Shown: positions 11,233-25,061 of the stretch, piece by piece
Layout of the letters: the number at the start of each line of letters is the position of its first letter
How positions within the stretch are numbered: position 1 is the stretch's first letter
Source: Plumapathes pennacea
Lineage: Eukaryota > Cnidaria > Anthozoa > Antipatharia > Myriopathidae
Direction: 5' to 3'
Assembly: GCA_964036295.1 (NCBI GenBank)
Contig: OZ038463.1
Span: 14,468,069 to 14,532,068 of the forward strand
DNA: 64,000 bases
Notes under the pieces: model-generated
What the model saw: only the letters and a program-made list of their open reading frames with translations
What the model was told of the DNA's origin: nothing
Database searches by the model: none
Made by a program: the position numbers and the translations under genes

Positions 11233-12283
11233 AAATAAAATATATATTAATAATTAATGATGATAATATTGATGTAATAATAATACAATTTCTCATATAT
11301 AATTAAATGCAAAGCCAATAAAACTGCGAGCTGTGGGCTGCGAGCTGAAAAGTCACTTTAAAAAATTAAAAAGAAAATAGAAAAAAGTCCGTCTTTTTGT
11401 GTTTGCTTCGCTTTGTTTGTCAGCGATTTTTTTCTTAATAGCACTTTTTTTTGTAGCAACAATTTACAACAAAATATAAAGGGGTCAGTTTATTTCTTCA
11501 CACTGGTTGTTTGCTTTATGTCTTTCCTGCAAGGTAAACGTCACTTATTTATTTAATTTTAACCGTCTTTACTTGTGGTTTACTTCGCTGTACAGTCAAC
11601 TCACTGTAATCAAGACGCGAAAAAGCGAAAGAAGAATGCAAGTGATTCAAGTAAAAGGCTGTGCAAGTGTGTGTTTTCGCCTGTTAAGTGTATATACCTG
11701 ACGGGAAAAGTGACGATATGCATTGATTACTCCCTACTGTCAGGTCTGGTATATTTTATTATTTCCAGGGACGTACCTGTCATCAGGTCTATTTTCAGGT
11801 CTGTTATAAAACTTCGTAAACATCCGGTGTCCGCTTTGAAAGGATTTTTTTTATTGAAATGTTTAATAAAAATGTGTCCGCTGTCCGCCTTAGAGAGAGT
11901 TCAGTTACAGCGGAGAAACAAGTGAAATTCAGCAGGGACCAAATTTGCTGTCCGCCTTTTTAGAGAGTGTCCGCTTAGAGAGAGTTGACTGCATTCAAAC
12001 CAGAAATGCCAGTAAAGGCTGGTTCACACGAGCAAGCAAGCGCAAATGCAAACGCAAGCGCAAGCGGTAAAATTTGTGAAGCGAGTCTCCCGTGTGCCAG
12101 GGCCGGAAAGATCCGCTCTACAGGAGTCGTGCAGCGTTTCCGGTTTCACAATAGCAGTCACATGTCGCTTTCCTTGGTTACCTTTTAGGGTCAAAATATG
12201 CTCGAGCCAGGCCCATTTAGTATCTTTTAGGGGTCAAAACGAAAATTCCCGACGAGCATCCCCGTCATTTTTATATGAGAGTA
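11233..12283. other. Repeat remnants, no gene
   Basis: AT-rich DNA, then several copies of a tgtccgc..tagagagagtt word (about 11825-11990). The same word recurs next to the fold-back element near 22190, so this is a degraded interspersed repeat. The arrays of gcaagcgcaa near 12035-12065 are low complexity. Confidence 0.45.
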
Positions 12284-12311
12284 CCCCCCCCCCCCCCCCC
12301 CCCCCCCCCCC
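12284..12311. repeat. Poly-C run (28 C)
   Basis: Uninterrupted run of 28 C upstream of the UIM exon. It is capable of i-motif/G-quadruplex formation; a 19-G run lies at 13144-13162. Confidence 0.95.
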
Positions 12312-12503
12312 AACCCCGGGCATGCAGTACATCATGTTTTCATACGGAATTGAGACACGCCGGGTGTGGTCCTTGTCTGGCTATTGTTTTTCCTGGTTGT
12401 TCTGGTTCTGACATGCAGACAGTTACCTCGTTTATATGCGCGATTCCTCCTGTATTGCATCACAGACGAAACTTGTATAGTTACGAGAGATCTGAATTTG
12501 AAC

Positions 12504-14221
12504 ATGGATTCGTTTTTAAAGCCAGGCACCAGCTATGCGCAGGCTGTTTCTCCCTCTAGTCCCACAATGAGGGAGTTTCAACGACAGGACGAAGAGGAGG
12601 CAATGGAGATGGCTCTCGCCATGTCACTGAAGGTAAGGGTTGACCAATGGCCAGTGTACATCATCTTTGGTCGCCATAGTTACATCGACCTTTATTTGGT
12701 TGGTGCTTTAGGTTGCGGAATATTCTGACATATCAGAAGAGGAAAAATCTGATGAGGAAACATTTAAGCCTGGATACCTCTCGGTATGTTGTTAATGATC
12801 GACTCTATTTAATTATACTTGATGCAAAACGTCTCCAAATGACTCGCTAATGCTTCTACCCCATAATATGAAGGCTACTCGAACAGTTGTCGGTTCACTA
12901 AAATGTTTTTTTCTCATTACTGTATTTCATTCCTAGAATATTACGTCCGCTCCTCAAAGACCAATTTACGTTGATCTTACAACGGAGTCACCAAAACGGA
13001 AGGTACGTTCGAGCAAGTTATCAATATGTTGTACTTGTGATGTTATAAGCTAATGTTAATACCGAAAAGCAAGCCGGGCGCTTATTTCACAATTAGGGAA
13101 GGGGAGGGGGAGGTGTAGATATGTTGTGTGGCACTATGTGGGTGGGGGGGGGGGGGGGGGGGTAAGTGACAGTATGCTGGGGTGTGGGGTGTGGCTGGGT
13201 CATGCCTATTGAATAGGAATTGTGCATTTTTATCTTTAAACAGAGGGAAACACTGAAACAAAAGGCATCTCCACAGTATGAATCCTGGGATGAAGAGGAG
13301 TTTTCACCAGGGGACCCGCAGCTTCCTATTGGTAGTTTCCCGTACATTGTAAGTTAAATAAAATAATTTTTTTTGAAGGCGGTAGCCCGTGTATAGGTTT
13401 TGGCTTTATTCTTAAACCCCGCTGACCATATGCACCAAGTGAACTTTTTTGGGAATTTGATACTTGGTCAATATTGCTAAACCACAAGGTACTATGGGCG
13501 ATTTTAACACTACACGATAAGTTACAAGCGACATGCTGGAGGAAAGGGTGGTGGTAGTGACTTTCTAAGCAGCCCACACATATATCATTTGTCTTTTTTC
13601 TTCCTGTAGACCCAAAGTGAGCGGGATCGGGCCACGGTTTCCAGCGAATTTCAAGAGATGGTGAAGAGAAAGAACAAGGGCAAGAGGTAGTAAATGATTG
13701 ACAGTACAATGATGATTTTTAGATGCTTTGCATCTCACATTCTTAAATAGTTCTTTTCGACCAATTCTTCTTTTCCCAGCAGGCCCCATTCATAATTTTG
13801 TGGTTGGTTGTTTGTTTTGTGGTTGTGATACCGCGTACCCCTTCTTCTTTTATTTAGCTCAACGAAAGGCTGCAAAGGAAAGAAGCTGTTTTTCGTTAAC
13901 AATGATAGCAACTCGGTAAGTTACAGTTGGAAACTCTAACGTTATATGATGCACATTAATAATAATGATACTAATGACAATGCTATCTCCTTTCGTCAGA
14001 GTGATTGTGACATCGATTTGACCTTGGAACCGTCACCCAAGAAAAATAAAAGGTACTTTTCCTAAATTTAATAGCGAAAGGGAGTGACACTGAGACTGAT
14101 TCCCTTGGATATATTACTAGAAAAACTAAATGTTTGTCATTTTTTTTTCAGACGGCAAGCCTTCATTGATCTGTGTGGTAGTGACCAGGAATGCCATAGG
14201 GGTCCAAATAGGGGGGTCCAG
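12504..14221 (+). other. N-terminal block: one UIM and three SUMO-interaction-like motifs
   Basis: Exon 1 contains DEEEAMEMALAMSLK, matching the UIM pattern of acidic residues, a central Ala and a Ser four residues later. Exon 3 has PIYVDLTTESP, exon 7 has CDIDLTLEPSP, and exon 8 has FIDLCGSDQE. Each is a hydrophobic V/I-D-L core followed by acidic or phosphorylatable residues, as in SUMO-interacting motifs of RNF4/RNF111-type proteins. The spacers are acidic and Ser/Pro rich, then basic (KRKNKGKR, KKNKRR), probably disordered and nuclear. The start ATG at 12504 is the first in frame after a possible acceptor at 12417. Confidence 0.7.
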
Positions 14222-17200
14222 GTTTTGTACCTGCCCCATTGCGAGTGTGGCGCATTGCGCAAGCGGAAACACTGATGAGTACCACACTAACAAGGTTGAG
14301 CGGCACTAAGCACGTTTGAGCTGATCACTTATTTGGTGTCTGAAATAGGGAGCACATTTTGAATCTAGGGTATGAAAATGGTATATTTTTGGTCTGAAAT
14401 GGTGTAAGGGGTTTTGAGAACCGGGCGGAACACCCGCAGAGCAAAAGCTTCTTTCTCATAGTTATGCAAGACAGTATAGTAAGGCAGTGGTAACCGCCTT
14501 CCTTATGAGTAGCTTATTGTCTTTCGAACAGGATTCAGATTATCAGGTTTTCAACTACCGAGAATTAAAGGAACTGTTTAGCGTAGTCACGGCGCCTAGT
14601 AACTCACCACAGGTATCCATCTACATGTTCCACGTTTCTCAATGTTAAAGTCATGTCTCTTTGACAGGGTAAGCATCGCAATGGATTAGGTAGGGCGTTG
14701 TTGGCCTGCAACCATTCGACCAGTTGCAAAAACGGGCCGTTCGCTAAATCGGAGACTTGAAGAAGATTCATTTCATTTAGCCGTAAAACACCTCAGTTTT
14801 TGCTGCTGAGCGCCGGATGTCTCATGTTGTTTGTCAGAGTTGAAGTAACAAAAGGAATTAATTAATTTGCACCAGTTTGGGAGTTTAATTTGGGTGTCAC
14901 CCTTGATTGTTTTCCAAAAAGTGTCATCCTATTATGCCGGTTGCCTTTGATGCGGCACATTAGCCGAACAATATACCACAAACACTACCGACAAAAGTGT
15001 GCGAGATAGGAAGATTGGGATTGTTTCATCTCATAGTCGTTGCTAGCAGTATGGATAGGAGGCAAAACGTTAGAATGCGTATGGTGGAGAGAACTTTCGT
15101 TATTCTCAGAAGAGAGGATGCCTTAAGAGTTCCTACAGCAGCAGTAAGAAGAACTCTGGAAGACAGTGGAAGGGTGAGAGAGGTGCAGTTTGCCAACAAC
15201 TGCACCAGTGGACACCTTCAGGAGTTGTTGGCAAACCACTTCCAACAGCTGAGGGAAACGAACATTGCAAAGTAAGGCAAACGGTTATTCACGTTTTAAT
15301 ACCTTGTACCACGCTTATTTATTGTGATATCGTCCGTTTAGCATCAATTTCTACAAAACCGTGAGGAACACCAGTGTTCTAACTTTGGCAGTACCGGGAG
15401 AAACGGCATGCGGATACACTCTAAAGGCTGCAACCACGCACAGAGGAAAAGTTTACCTAAAAGTGACAGAACGTGCAGGTACGAACGTCTTTACAGCGTT
15501 TTGAGTGTTGAAAGGCAGTGATGATTGCGCTCACATTTTAGAAACCCAACTCAGCCGGTCAGGCGTTTAATACTCTTTTATTTATACACGACTTCACATT
15601 TTCGAGTGCAAATAAAGACCAAAACGAGTACAAAGATGCGATCGTATTGCACTCGTCAGGAACCAGATTATCTGGTTTATTAGCTTATGTTATCAAGTTT
15701 TGCAAGCAAAGCTTACGAACGCGTCATTTGTTGTTCCATTTAACATTTGCCCTGCTTCGTTTGTCGTATAATAAACAATTTATAACACGGAAAGTCGTGC
15801 AATACGGCTGTATTTTCACTCGTCAGTCTTTTTTTTCTCTCTCTCGCCTGAAGCAGGCTCGAAAAATAAAACCGACTCGTCAAAATACTCCGCCGTATTG
15901 CACTCCTTCCTGTGTAATAACCTCTTTGTATTTTGTGTTACGAATAGCTAATGCAGATGGAGCTAATGCAGATGGAGCTAATGCTGGGACCCAAGCAGAA
16001 AACATGGAAAATGATGAGCAGAACGAAGACAACTCTGCAGGTATGACACTGTAATTATACATGGGAAAGTTTGTCTTTCCAATCGAGTTTTACCGACTCC
16101 CGCCTCAACCCCCCACCCCCCCACCCCCCACCCACCCCCACTCCTCTCCCTGCTCGTGCATTTGTCGCTAACCCTCAGTCTCCTCTCTTTCAAAATGGCG
16201 GTCGAACGACTGTTCAGCCCCTTGCACAATATAAGTCAACATACAGTAGATGGGCTCCAGTTAAGGAATTGGAGGCCGTTCTCTCTTAATTGCGAAAACA
16301 AAGTGTTAGAGGATATGCATAACATAGCATAAAAACGATGGACGACTGGTTAATGGTTTTCAAATGTCAATAATAACACGAAATGACAACTGGAAATGAA
16401 CAACAAAGCGGATGAGAAATTCAAGCTAGCTTATGCATTGATATATACCTGGTTCTATTAAGTTCTATAATTTTAAGTTCTATAATGTTTAAGTCTTAAT
16501 GTAATTTATACTCCATTCTGGTTCAGCGTTTATTTTTTCAAGTGATTTACACTGTTTCTTTGTAAAACAGGGTTAAAAATATTGACTTCCCTTCTGTGCT
16601 AAAGTTGTCCGTAGGAGTCAACCAAAACAATAGTGAACAAATTTTCCTCACTATAAATTGCATCATTTTTCTCAGCCACTGAAGAAGCAGCTGGAAATGC
16701 AACAGGCAACGACCTGAATACAGCTTTTGGTAAGTTACATACTTTTCCCTACACACATGCTGATACATGTATATTGCTGCACACGCATCAAATTGGAATG
16801 TCCCAATAAAATTATTTACAAAAATACTGATTGTAATAGTTCGCCTTACTGACATTCTCTGTTTTCATATATGGTAATTGCTCGTGGCGAAGCCGACGAG
16901 CTTAGGATTGGAAAGCGTGTCTTTATCATCGTCATATTTTTATTTTTATTATTTTTTTTTTTTTTCTGGGTTACGAATCAGCACACGGTGATTGGTTCAT
17001 ATTTTCACGTGATTTATGATGACGTTTTGTCATCACATGACTTGCCGGGCGAGCAGTTTCGCCATTTTGAAGGAGATATGTGGGCGATAGAATTGTGCTT
17101 TGAGAATAGCCGTAAACAAATATTTGATGGTACCGCTGTCGCCGATAAATATTTAGTCCCGACGAAACTTTCTGTGGCGACACGAAATACTTTTGGGAAG

Positions 17201-20200
17201 ATAACAGGGCGAAAGCAGAAACCAAAGCTACGGTGAGCTTTAGCCGTAAAACAATGACGCTTTATGCTTTACTCTGTACATGACATCTGTTGCCTCATAA
17301 AATTCTTCTGCGTATCGTACATTGCCTGTTGAAGTGTTTCTTTCATTCGATCATGTAGCCTTTGTTTCGCAATGGTCAGTGAATACCAGAAATGAAAAAT
17401 ACACCTAAATAATTCTGAGGATTGAGTTTGCAGTCACAAATGGACTGAACACACTGTGAACAAAAGCGCAATAATATTGTAAACATCTCTCGTGTGACAT
17501 TCCTCGCTGTCAATTTTATATTTGTTACAGAGCACGAATACTTGAAAGCCTGATAGAAAAAACGTATTGAGTTAATAAAAGAAAACACATAAGTAGTGAA
17601 GCGAAAAAGTAAACTGAATCCCATTCAAATTCAACGCCATTTGGCTCTGTGGAATGCGCACGGATAAACTGGATTTTAGGAAAAGATTTTGGCTCGCGTT
17701 CACCGCACAAGCTTTGAGAATAGCCGTAAACAAATGTTTGATGGTACTTCTGGGGTATTGCAAATATCTCTGTCGCCGATAAGTATTTAGTCCCGACGAA
17801 ACTTTCTGTGGCGACACGAAATACTTTTGGGAAGATAACAGGGCGAAAACAGAAACCAAAGCTACGGTGAGCTTTAGCCGTAAAACAATGACGCTTTATG
17901 CTTTACTCTGTACATGACATCTGTTGCCTCATAAAATTCTTCTGCGTATCGTACATTGCCTGTTGAAGTGTTTCTTTCATTCGATCATGTAGTCTTTGTT
18001 TCGCAATGTTCATTAAATACCAGAAATGAAAAATACACCTAAATAATTCTGAGGATTGAGTTTGCAGTCACAAATTGACTGAACACACTGTGAACAAAAG
18101 CGCAATAATATTGTAAACATCTCTCGTGTAACATTCCTCGCTTTCAATTTTATATTTGTTACAGGGCACGAATACTCGAAAGCCTGATAGAAGAAACGTA
18201 TTGAGTTAACAAAAGAAAACACATAAGTAGTGAAGCGAAGGCTGGATTAATCGTGGCCTCTGATTAGAAATATGAGTCAAGGTCAAACTGTCATAATCGA
18301 TTGTGCATAAAAAGATATGTCACGCATTCTCAAGATGCAGGGTCGCTCAACCTTTAAGAAGCAAGTGTACGAGTGTTGTAATAATAATTTTTAGTTTAAT
18401 CAAGGTGTCAAAAGAGCAAGGTGTCAAAAGCCAAGTTCTCTATACTGTGTGATATTTTTATGGTGAGAAATTGGAAGTCTCTCTTGGGAGTTCCGCTCTT
18501 GTCCCCTACTTTCCATTTTATATTCTGGTCTCGACCCAACTCACGCCACGAGCTCACTGGCAAGGCCAGTCTAGTTAAATATAAAGAGGAGAACCATTAT
18601 CAAGAACTGGACACTGCCATCAACCGTCTTCAGGCAATGGCCAGTGAAGATACCATGGACATTGACAACGAAGAAGAAGGTGCTGACAGGAATTCCATAC
18701 AAGTACAAACATGCAATAATTATTGTACCAATTAGTCCATTTTCTTGCATTTTGGGTGATATTGGTAGGCATACATACTCTGAAATGTTTCTCTTACTTA
18801 ATTAAGGGTGCATTCATTGATGACTATTCCCGAATGGACCTGAGTCACCCTCCTTTCTCATTCGCTCTATTAGTGCTGACCAAGCTATAGGAACAAGGAT
18901 TGTTTGGGTAGACATATAAAACACAGAGGAGTTGATTGCATTCAATGACCTTTGAAAACTGGTTACCGTATCCACTTTAATTCAACTGTTCAAGACCTCT
19001 CAATTAATGCAAATATATTTATTCATCTAATTTTAAGGCACTATCAGAGATCCTGAAGTTGAAATCACTGCCGTCGTCCGGCAGACGGATCCAGAATTGG
19101 CTCCAGGTAAAAATAACTTAGTCACAAATATATAAACTGCTTGCGGTCATAAGTGATTGATAGCTGTGCTTGAGGAATGCCGTGGTACTTCAAAGTCCAA
19201 ACATAATGCTGTCTTGATTATTTTACCCAGGCACATTCGATATACACTGTACTCATTTTATGAATAAACACAAAGTATATTCATGATCTCTGTGGAAGAT
19301 ATCTTCAACAAGTATTGCAAACAAAACAAACTGGCAGTTCATACTATTTCCTGAATCATGTCCACAAATGGTACACAACTGGCATGCATATGTCAAAATA
19401 TTAATGACTGTTTAACTTTCAGGTCACTTTGGTGCTGCATTTCTGGGGGAAGGAATTATTGGTACAGTGTAATATAATGTTATCCTATCATTATTCTCTC
19501 ATTGGGATTATTAGTAGTGTTTGTATTTTAGAGGTTTACAGGATAAAATGTTACATTCCTCACTGCATAATTATGTGGCACATTACTCTCACTGAATGTT
19601 GGAGGTCGATCATTGTTGTTCATGATATTGCGTTCACTATTTTGAAATCTTTGCAGCTGGAGAGGTAACAGAGGACATGACCCCTCATGGCCTTGGAGGT
19701 TAGAAAAATGTAGTTTTTGTGTATAGAAAGAGGTTTTTGTAAGTTTTTGTTGCTGTATATTGCATACACAGACCAATATTGCTTCACCTGCAGTAAAATT
19801 AATTTTCACAATCCCTTTAGCCCAGTGAATAGGGATTATTCGTATGTTACTTACAATATCAATACACTGTAACACTTTTCTCACAAAACAAACATTCTTC
19901 TGGTAGGAGATTGTACGGGCAGGACGGATGAAGTAATTTGGTGCGAGGAACTCCTATCTGATGCCTGCAATGGTGACTATAGCCAGTTGCCCTTATTCTT
20001 GAATCATTCATTCGATGAGGTAAGCATTCTAAAAAAGTTCACATTTAAAAAACATGAACAATGATGAACTCTCTCTAACATGGACACCTTTGGAACCAAA
20101 ATTGCTGTCTGTCAGAGAGATGCCTAGAGAGACACCCAAATATTAAAACCAGTGTTTCATTCCAGTGTATAATGTAGTTACTTTTAGGGTGTCTCGAAAA

Positions 20201-23200
20201 CAAAGACCTAAGACCTAAGACCTAAGACCTCGAAAACGAAGACCTCGAAAACGAAGACCTCGAAAACAAAGACCTAAGACCTAAGACCTAAGACCTAAGA
20301 CCTAAGACCTAAGACCTCGAAAACGAAGACCTCGAAAACGAAGACCTCGAAAACGAAGACCTCGAAAACAAAGACCTCGAAAACAAAGACCTCGAAAACG
20401 AAGACCCCCGAAAATATGCTCAGCGAAACGCTTGATTCGCCTCGGAATTGCTTTTATCGGAAGCTGTTGTGTGACAACAAAATGGGAGGGGGGGAGGGGG
20501 GGCCGGGTATTTCCCGCCACAATGTGCGTCCGCGGCAGCTTTTCCCGCCCAAAATCGCGGGCAGCAGTTTGTTTACCAAACGTTCAATTAGCTGAAGTAT
20601 GCCGGATTGCGATCAATCACTGCGATCGCTCAGAAAAGTGTTCAGAGACCGCTGGATTGCTACGATCACTGTGATTGCTGAAAAACTGTTCCGAGATCGT
20701 AGTGATTATTGGAAACAGCATGCCGCGAATGGAAAAGCTGAAATGTTTTAAAAATGGCGACTGGTGACACGCACGGTCAGTTTTGTAAAACTTGGTGCTG
20801 TAGTTTAATTGCAAATTCTATGCTGAAGTTAGAAGAAAGGATGAACAAGTCTTGCAATTGAGTGGTATTAAAACAGTTCCTGCTTTGCTGGACAGAGTTT
20901 TCTTGTCCGTTCTTGAACAACCGTATTTATGCGCCACGATTCGCGACATCTCTTTCAAAGCTCCATTAAATTCCCAAAACAAATCCTGAACTCACTTTGC
21001 AGGATGGTTTACTCACAAGGCTACACAGTTTGTTTTGAACAACTTGGTCGATTGCCGGGGCTGATCAGAGGGAGCTAGAACCGATCGCAAGTAGCATCGA
21101 ACCTTGCTTCACTAAGCGTGCGTATCGAGTGATTGTGCGGCTAAATTCAACAAAACACATCTTTATAATCCAAAAACGCAAGAGGTACAAAGTGCCGAGG
21201 GTTACCAATAAGTTTGTTCAGAAGAATGACCTTTCTCGAAGTAAGAACCGATTGAACAGCTTCGATATTTCAACAACTTCGAGGCAAAACGGTCAGCTAC
21301 TCTCATCCAGTATGCCGTTTTCAGCTTGTCTGCCATACTGTTGTCTTTTAGACGTGGCTTGCATCGTTACATTGGAAAAACGCAAGAAGTACATATGGAC
21401 AGCTACTGATTTTGTGTCAATATTTTCGGTATCCTTGTATTATAAGAGAATCCGGTTGAACAGCTTGCTATTTAGTCTCTAGTTCAAAGGTATGATTGTT
21501 TAGTTTACACTGAAAGCCAAATAAATTGCAGCCCCTAATGCGCATGCATGTCCGCTATTTCTGGCCATGATAAGCAAGACGCAGTGTGTTGTCTGCGTTA
21601 CATTAATGGAAAATAATTCTATTATCTGTATTTGAAGATATTGTACATTTTGAAGAACAAATAGAGGTCCGTAATTATCCGTAATCGCTGAGCATATTTT
21701 CGAGCTCGAAAACTAAGACCCTTTGGAATCATTGCCAAACGTCTAAAAATACTGCATTGTTTGAAGTGTCACACCGTCTAAAAATACCGCATTGTTTGAA
21801 GTGTCACACAACCAGCTTCCGGTAAAAACAATTCCGAGGCGAATCGAGTGTTTCGCTGAGCATAATTTTTCGAGGTCTTTGTTTTCGAGGTCTTCGTTTT
21901 CGAGGTCTTCGTTTTCGAGGTCTTAGGTCTTAGGTCTTAGGTCTTTGTTTTCGAGACACCCTCGCCAAACGTCTAAAAATACCGCATTGTTTGAAGTGTC
22001 ACACAACCAGCTTCCGGTAAAAACAATTCCGAGGCGAATCGAGCGTTTCGCTGAGCATATTTTTGGGGGTCTTCGTTTTCGAGGTCTTCGTTTTCGAGGT
22101 CTTAGGTCTTAGGTCTTAGGTCTTAGGTCTTAGGTCTTAGGTCTTAGGTCTTAGGTCTTTGTTTTCGAGACACCCTGGTAAGTTAGGTGTCTGCTTAGAG
22201 AGAGTTGACTGTTTTTCCAATTACTGCTACATGTACCTTACAGTTAGAAGAAACACATTATAACATGGTGATCACAGCCATAACTTACATAACATTATGG
22301 TGTCACTTCACATTAGTTCAATGCATTGTCCAGATCTAGAATTTAGGCAATGCACAATTAAATAATTCAATATGATTACCACGAAAGCTTGTGAATGATG
22401 TGAATGATGCTATGTGCACTTTCTTAGTTATGTTGGCAAGCGAGGGAGGATGGGGCTGCTATGGTACTGGTGGTCATAGGATCAGCTACCAATATCGAAC
22501 AGAGGCACCACATCTTAAGGTACAGTACAGAACTGCACCTGTCATTGAACAGTCACATACATTATTAATGACATGAAACTTTTATAGTGTAGTATAGATC
22601 TGATTTGTCTACATATATAAAGTGAAATACACATACATGTAAATGCTGTATATCATTGTCTTAATTAACCATCAAACTAGTGGTTGTGTCTGTTATTTGG
22701 TAGTGGTACTACCACAAAAACAAACAAATTCTCTTTTTATTCTGCAGGATATTAAGAGGAATATTATGTAAAATACAATTGACCACATGCAAGTGGTATT
22801 TCTGGCTCTCCTGGGGAAGTTCAAGAAATGGCCAGCAAGGTAAAGTTCTAAAGTATGAATGTATCATATTGAATGAATGCAAGAGTATTGTGAGGTTATG
22901 TGTGCACTTGTATACTGTGTATGATCTCTCACTATAAACTTTTAATTTTGACAGTGATTGAACGTTATGGAGGGAACAGCCAAGAGGGGCAAGTGCTCCT
23001 ACTGGCACCATCTTTTGGTGGACAACCAGTATTTATAGACAGGATATCAGGTAAAGGATAAAGTGCTACTTGCCCTAAATTTTCATCCATTGCTACATGT
23101 CACACTGCTAAGTGTGACACCATCACATACTGTTAAAGATTCTGTACTGTAGCTGTCTTGGATTTAATCCTGAGTATGTGCCTTTCATTGACCAGGCCAA

Positions 23201-25029
23201 CAAGATGAATCAGCAGTTGGGAGAGTGGTCGGAAGAACGAATTCCATGATGGCAAAAAAAGTGTGACCAGGGAAAGGTAAAGTTAAGCAATTTATAATGA
23301 TAATGATAGTAACAATTAAATAAACATTGCCTTTTCTTTTCTTTGAAGACCATTTTTAGCACCTTAAGTACAGCTTACTGTGTGAAACATAAAGGTGCAA
23401 ACTACATTGGTACTGTAGAGTCAATATAGAGCTTGAAGATAATTCCTAATGTTTGATTCATTAAATCTGATGTATCACAGTCTGAGAGAGATGCAATAAA
23501 GCAAAACGTTTCCAACTGTAAAGTGCATTTTTACAGGGAAGATCTGAACAATTGGAGGGATGAGAGAGCACGCCAGGAGAAAGAGCTGCACGAGGAAATA
23601 GAAAGAAGAAAGCTGTTAGAAAACAAGGAGAGAGAGAGAAAGAGGCATGAGGAGGATGAAGAAAAAGATGGTCAAGGCAGTTATGATGGTGAAAGAGAAC
23701 ATGCCAAATCAAAGGTAGAACATAATGTACATACATACATGAAAGGCATGAGGGCACTTCATCTGTTTCTCTCTGCTTGGAATCCCTCATCAAACACTTG
23801 CACACATGTATTAGAAATATAGCTAACTGCATTGCATATCTGGCTTTATCCACTCATGCCAATAGTAAGAAACTGTTTCAATTTAATTTTTCCACAGATT
23901 AGGGAGGCTAGGAAGAATAGAATACAGACATGTGAAGAGGGTTTGGTCATACGGGTAAGGACGACAGGGGGAATGAAGAAGAGGAGGTTTCCTAGAGGAT
24001 CGTGCTTTCAGGTTTGTGCTATACATGTTTACACTATAAGTCTTATAGTTTTGTGCATGTGCATAAAAATATACTTATGACAAGGGAACTTAACAGTGTA
24101 TGCATTTGTTAATGCACAGGAGGTTTATGATTGGGCAGGTGCCAGTGAAGATTTACCCTTATACTTCACACTAAACAGAGGGCCAAATGAGGTCATCAAA
24201 CATGGTGACCTCATTACAACAGAGGAAACAGTGAATGTTATGGAAAGGGTAAGTTATTTAAAGTTAAGTAATAACTCAATGTGTCATATAACATTCAGCA
24301 ATCCAATCATAGTTGGATATACACAACAAAAGTGTAATAACGTTTTATGTGGAGATCATGATTACATTATGTATAACTCAGCAAGGATAACAAACCTATG
24401 CAGTCAGCTAGCACGACCATTAGTTATATAGATCGTTTCGCAAAATACAAATTTAATTCGCCATTAAAATTCGAAGCACAAGTATATACTCTTTATATGT
24501 CTCTTAATGATTGCCGAAGCCATCAGCATTTGTTTATCTGTCGGCTGCACACTCTTTCATTTATACTAGGTAGTCATTCTGCTCATTTCGTTCTATTTCG
24601 TTTCATTTCGTTTCGTTTCGCAAAATACAGTAAGCCATTCACAGGCATTCATTAACGCAGGCATGTTTTTTTTAGGATGAAAACGAAGCACGTGCTCTTC
24701 TGCATACTCCAGTGAGTACAAACATAGATGTATAGTTGTAGGTAACTACATTGTAGCCATGGATACACTGAACACTGAGATACATTGTAGATATTGTAGT
24801 GTCAATCATCTGACTTGAGACCCAACTGGAATCTGTCTTTGCATGTAGGCTGTGTATTCACCTTACCTTTTCTTATATTTTGCAGGTTTCACTGATGGGG
24901 AATTTTCCTTTGGCAAGGAGCCAAAGCCCAGCAGCCTCAGCCTCAGCCTCAGACGATGTGTCTAATGATGGTAACAGTCCTTTAAGTGTACATTTTACAT
25001 ACAATACTACTACTACTTACTACTACTAT

Positions 25030-25061
<32 letters not shown>

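Noticed and set aside
20187-20420. CCTAAGA tandem repeats as interstitial telomere sequence
   Set aside because: The unit is 7 bp and mixed with a 15-bp unit inside fold-back arms. It is not the CCCTAA hexamer expected in cnidarians.
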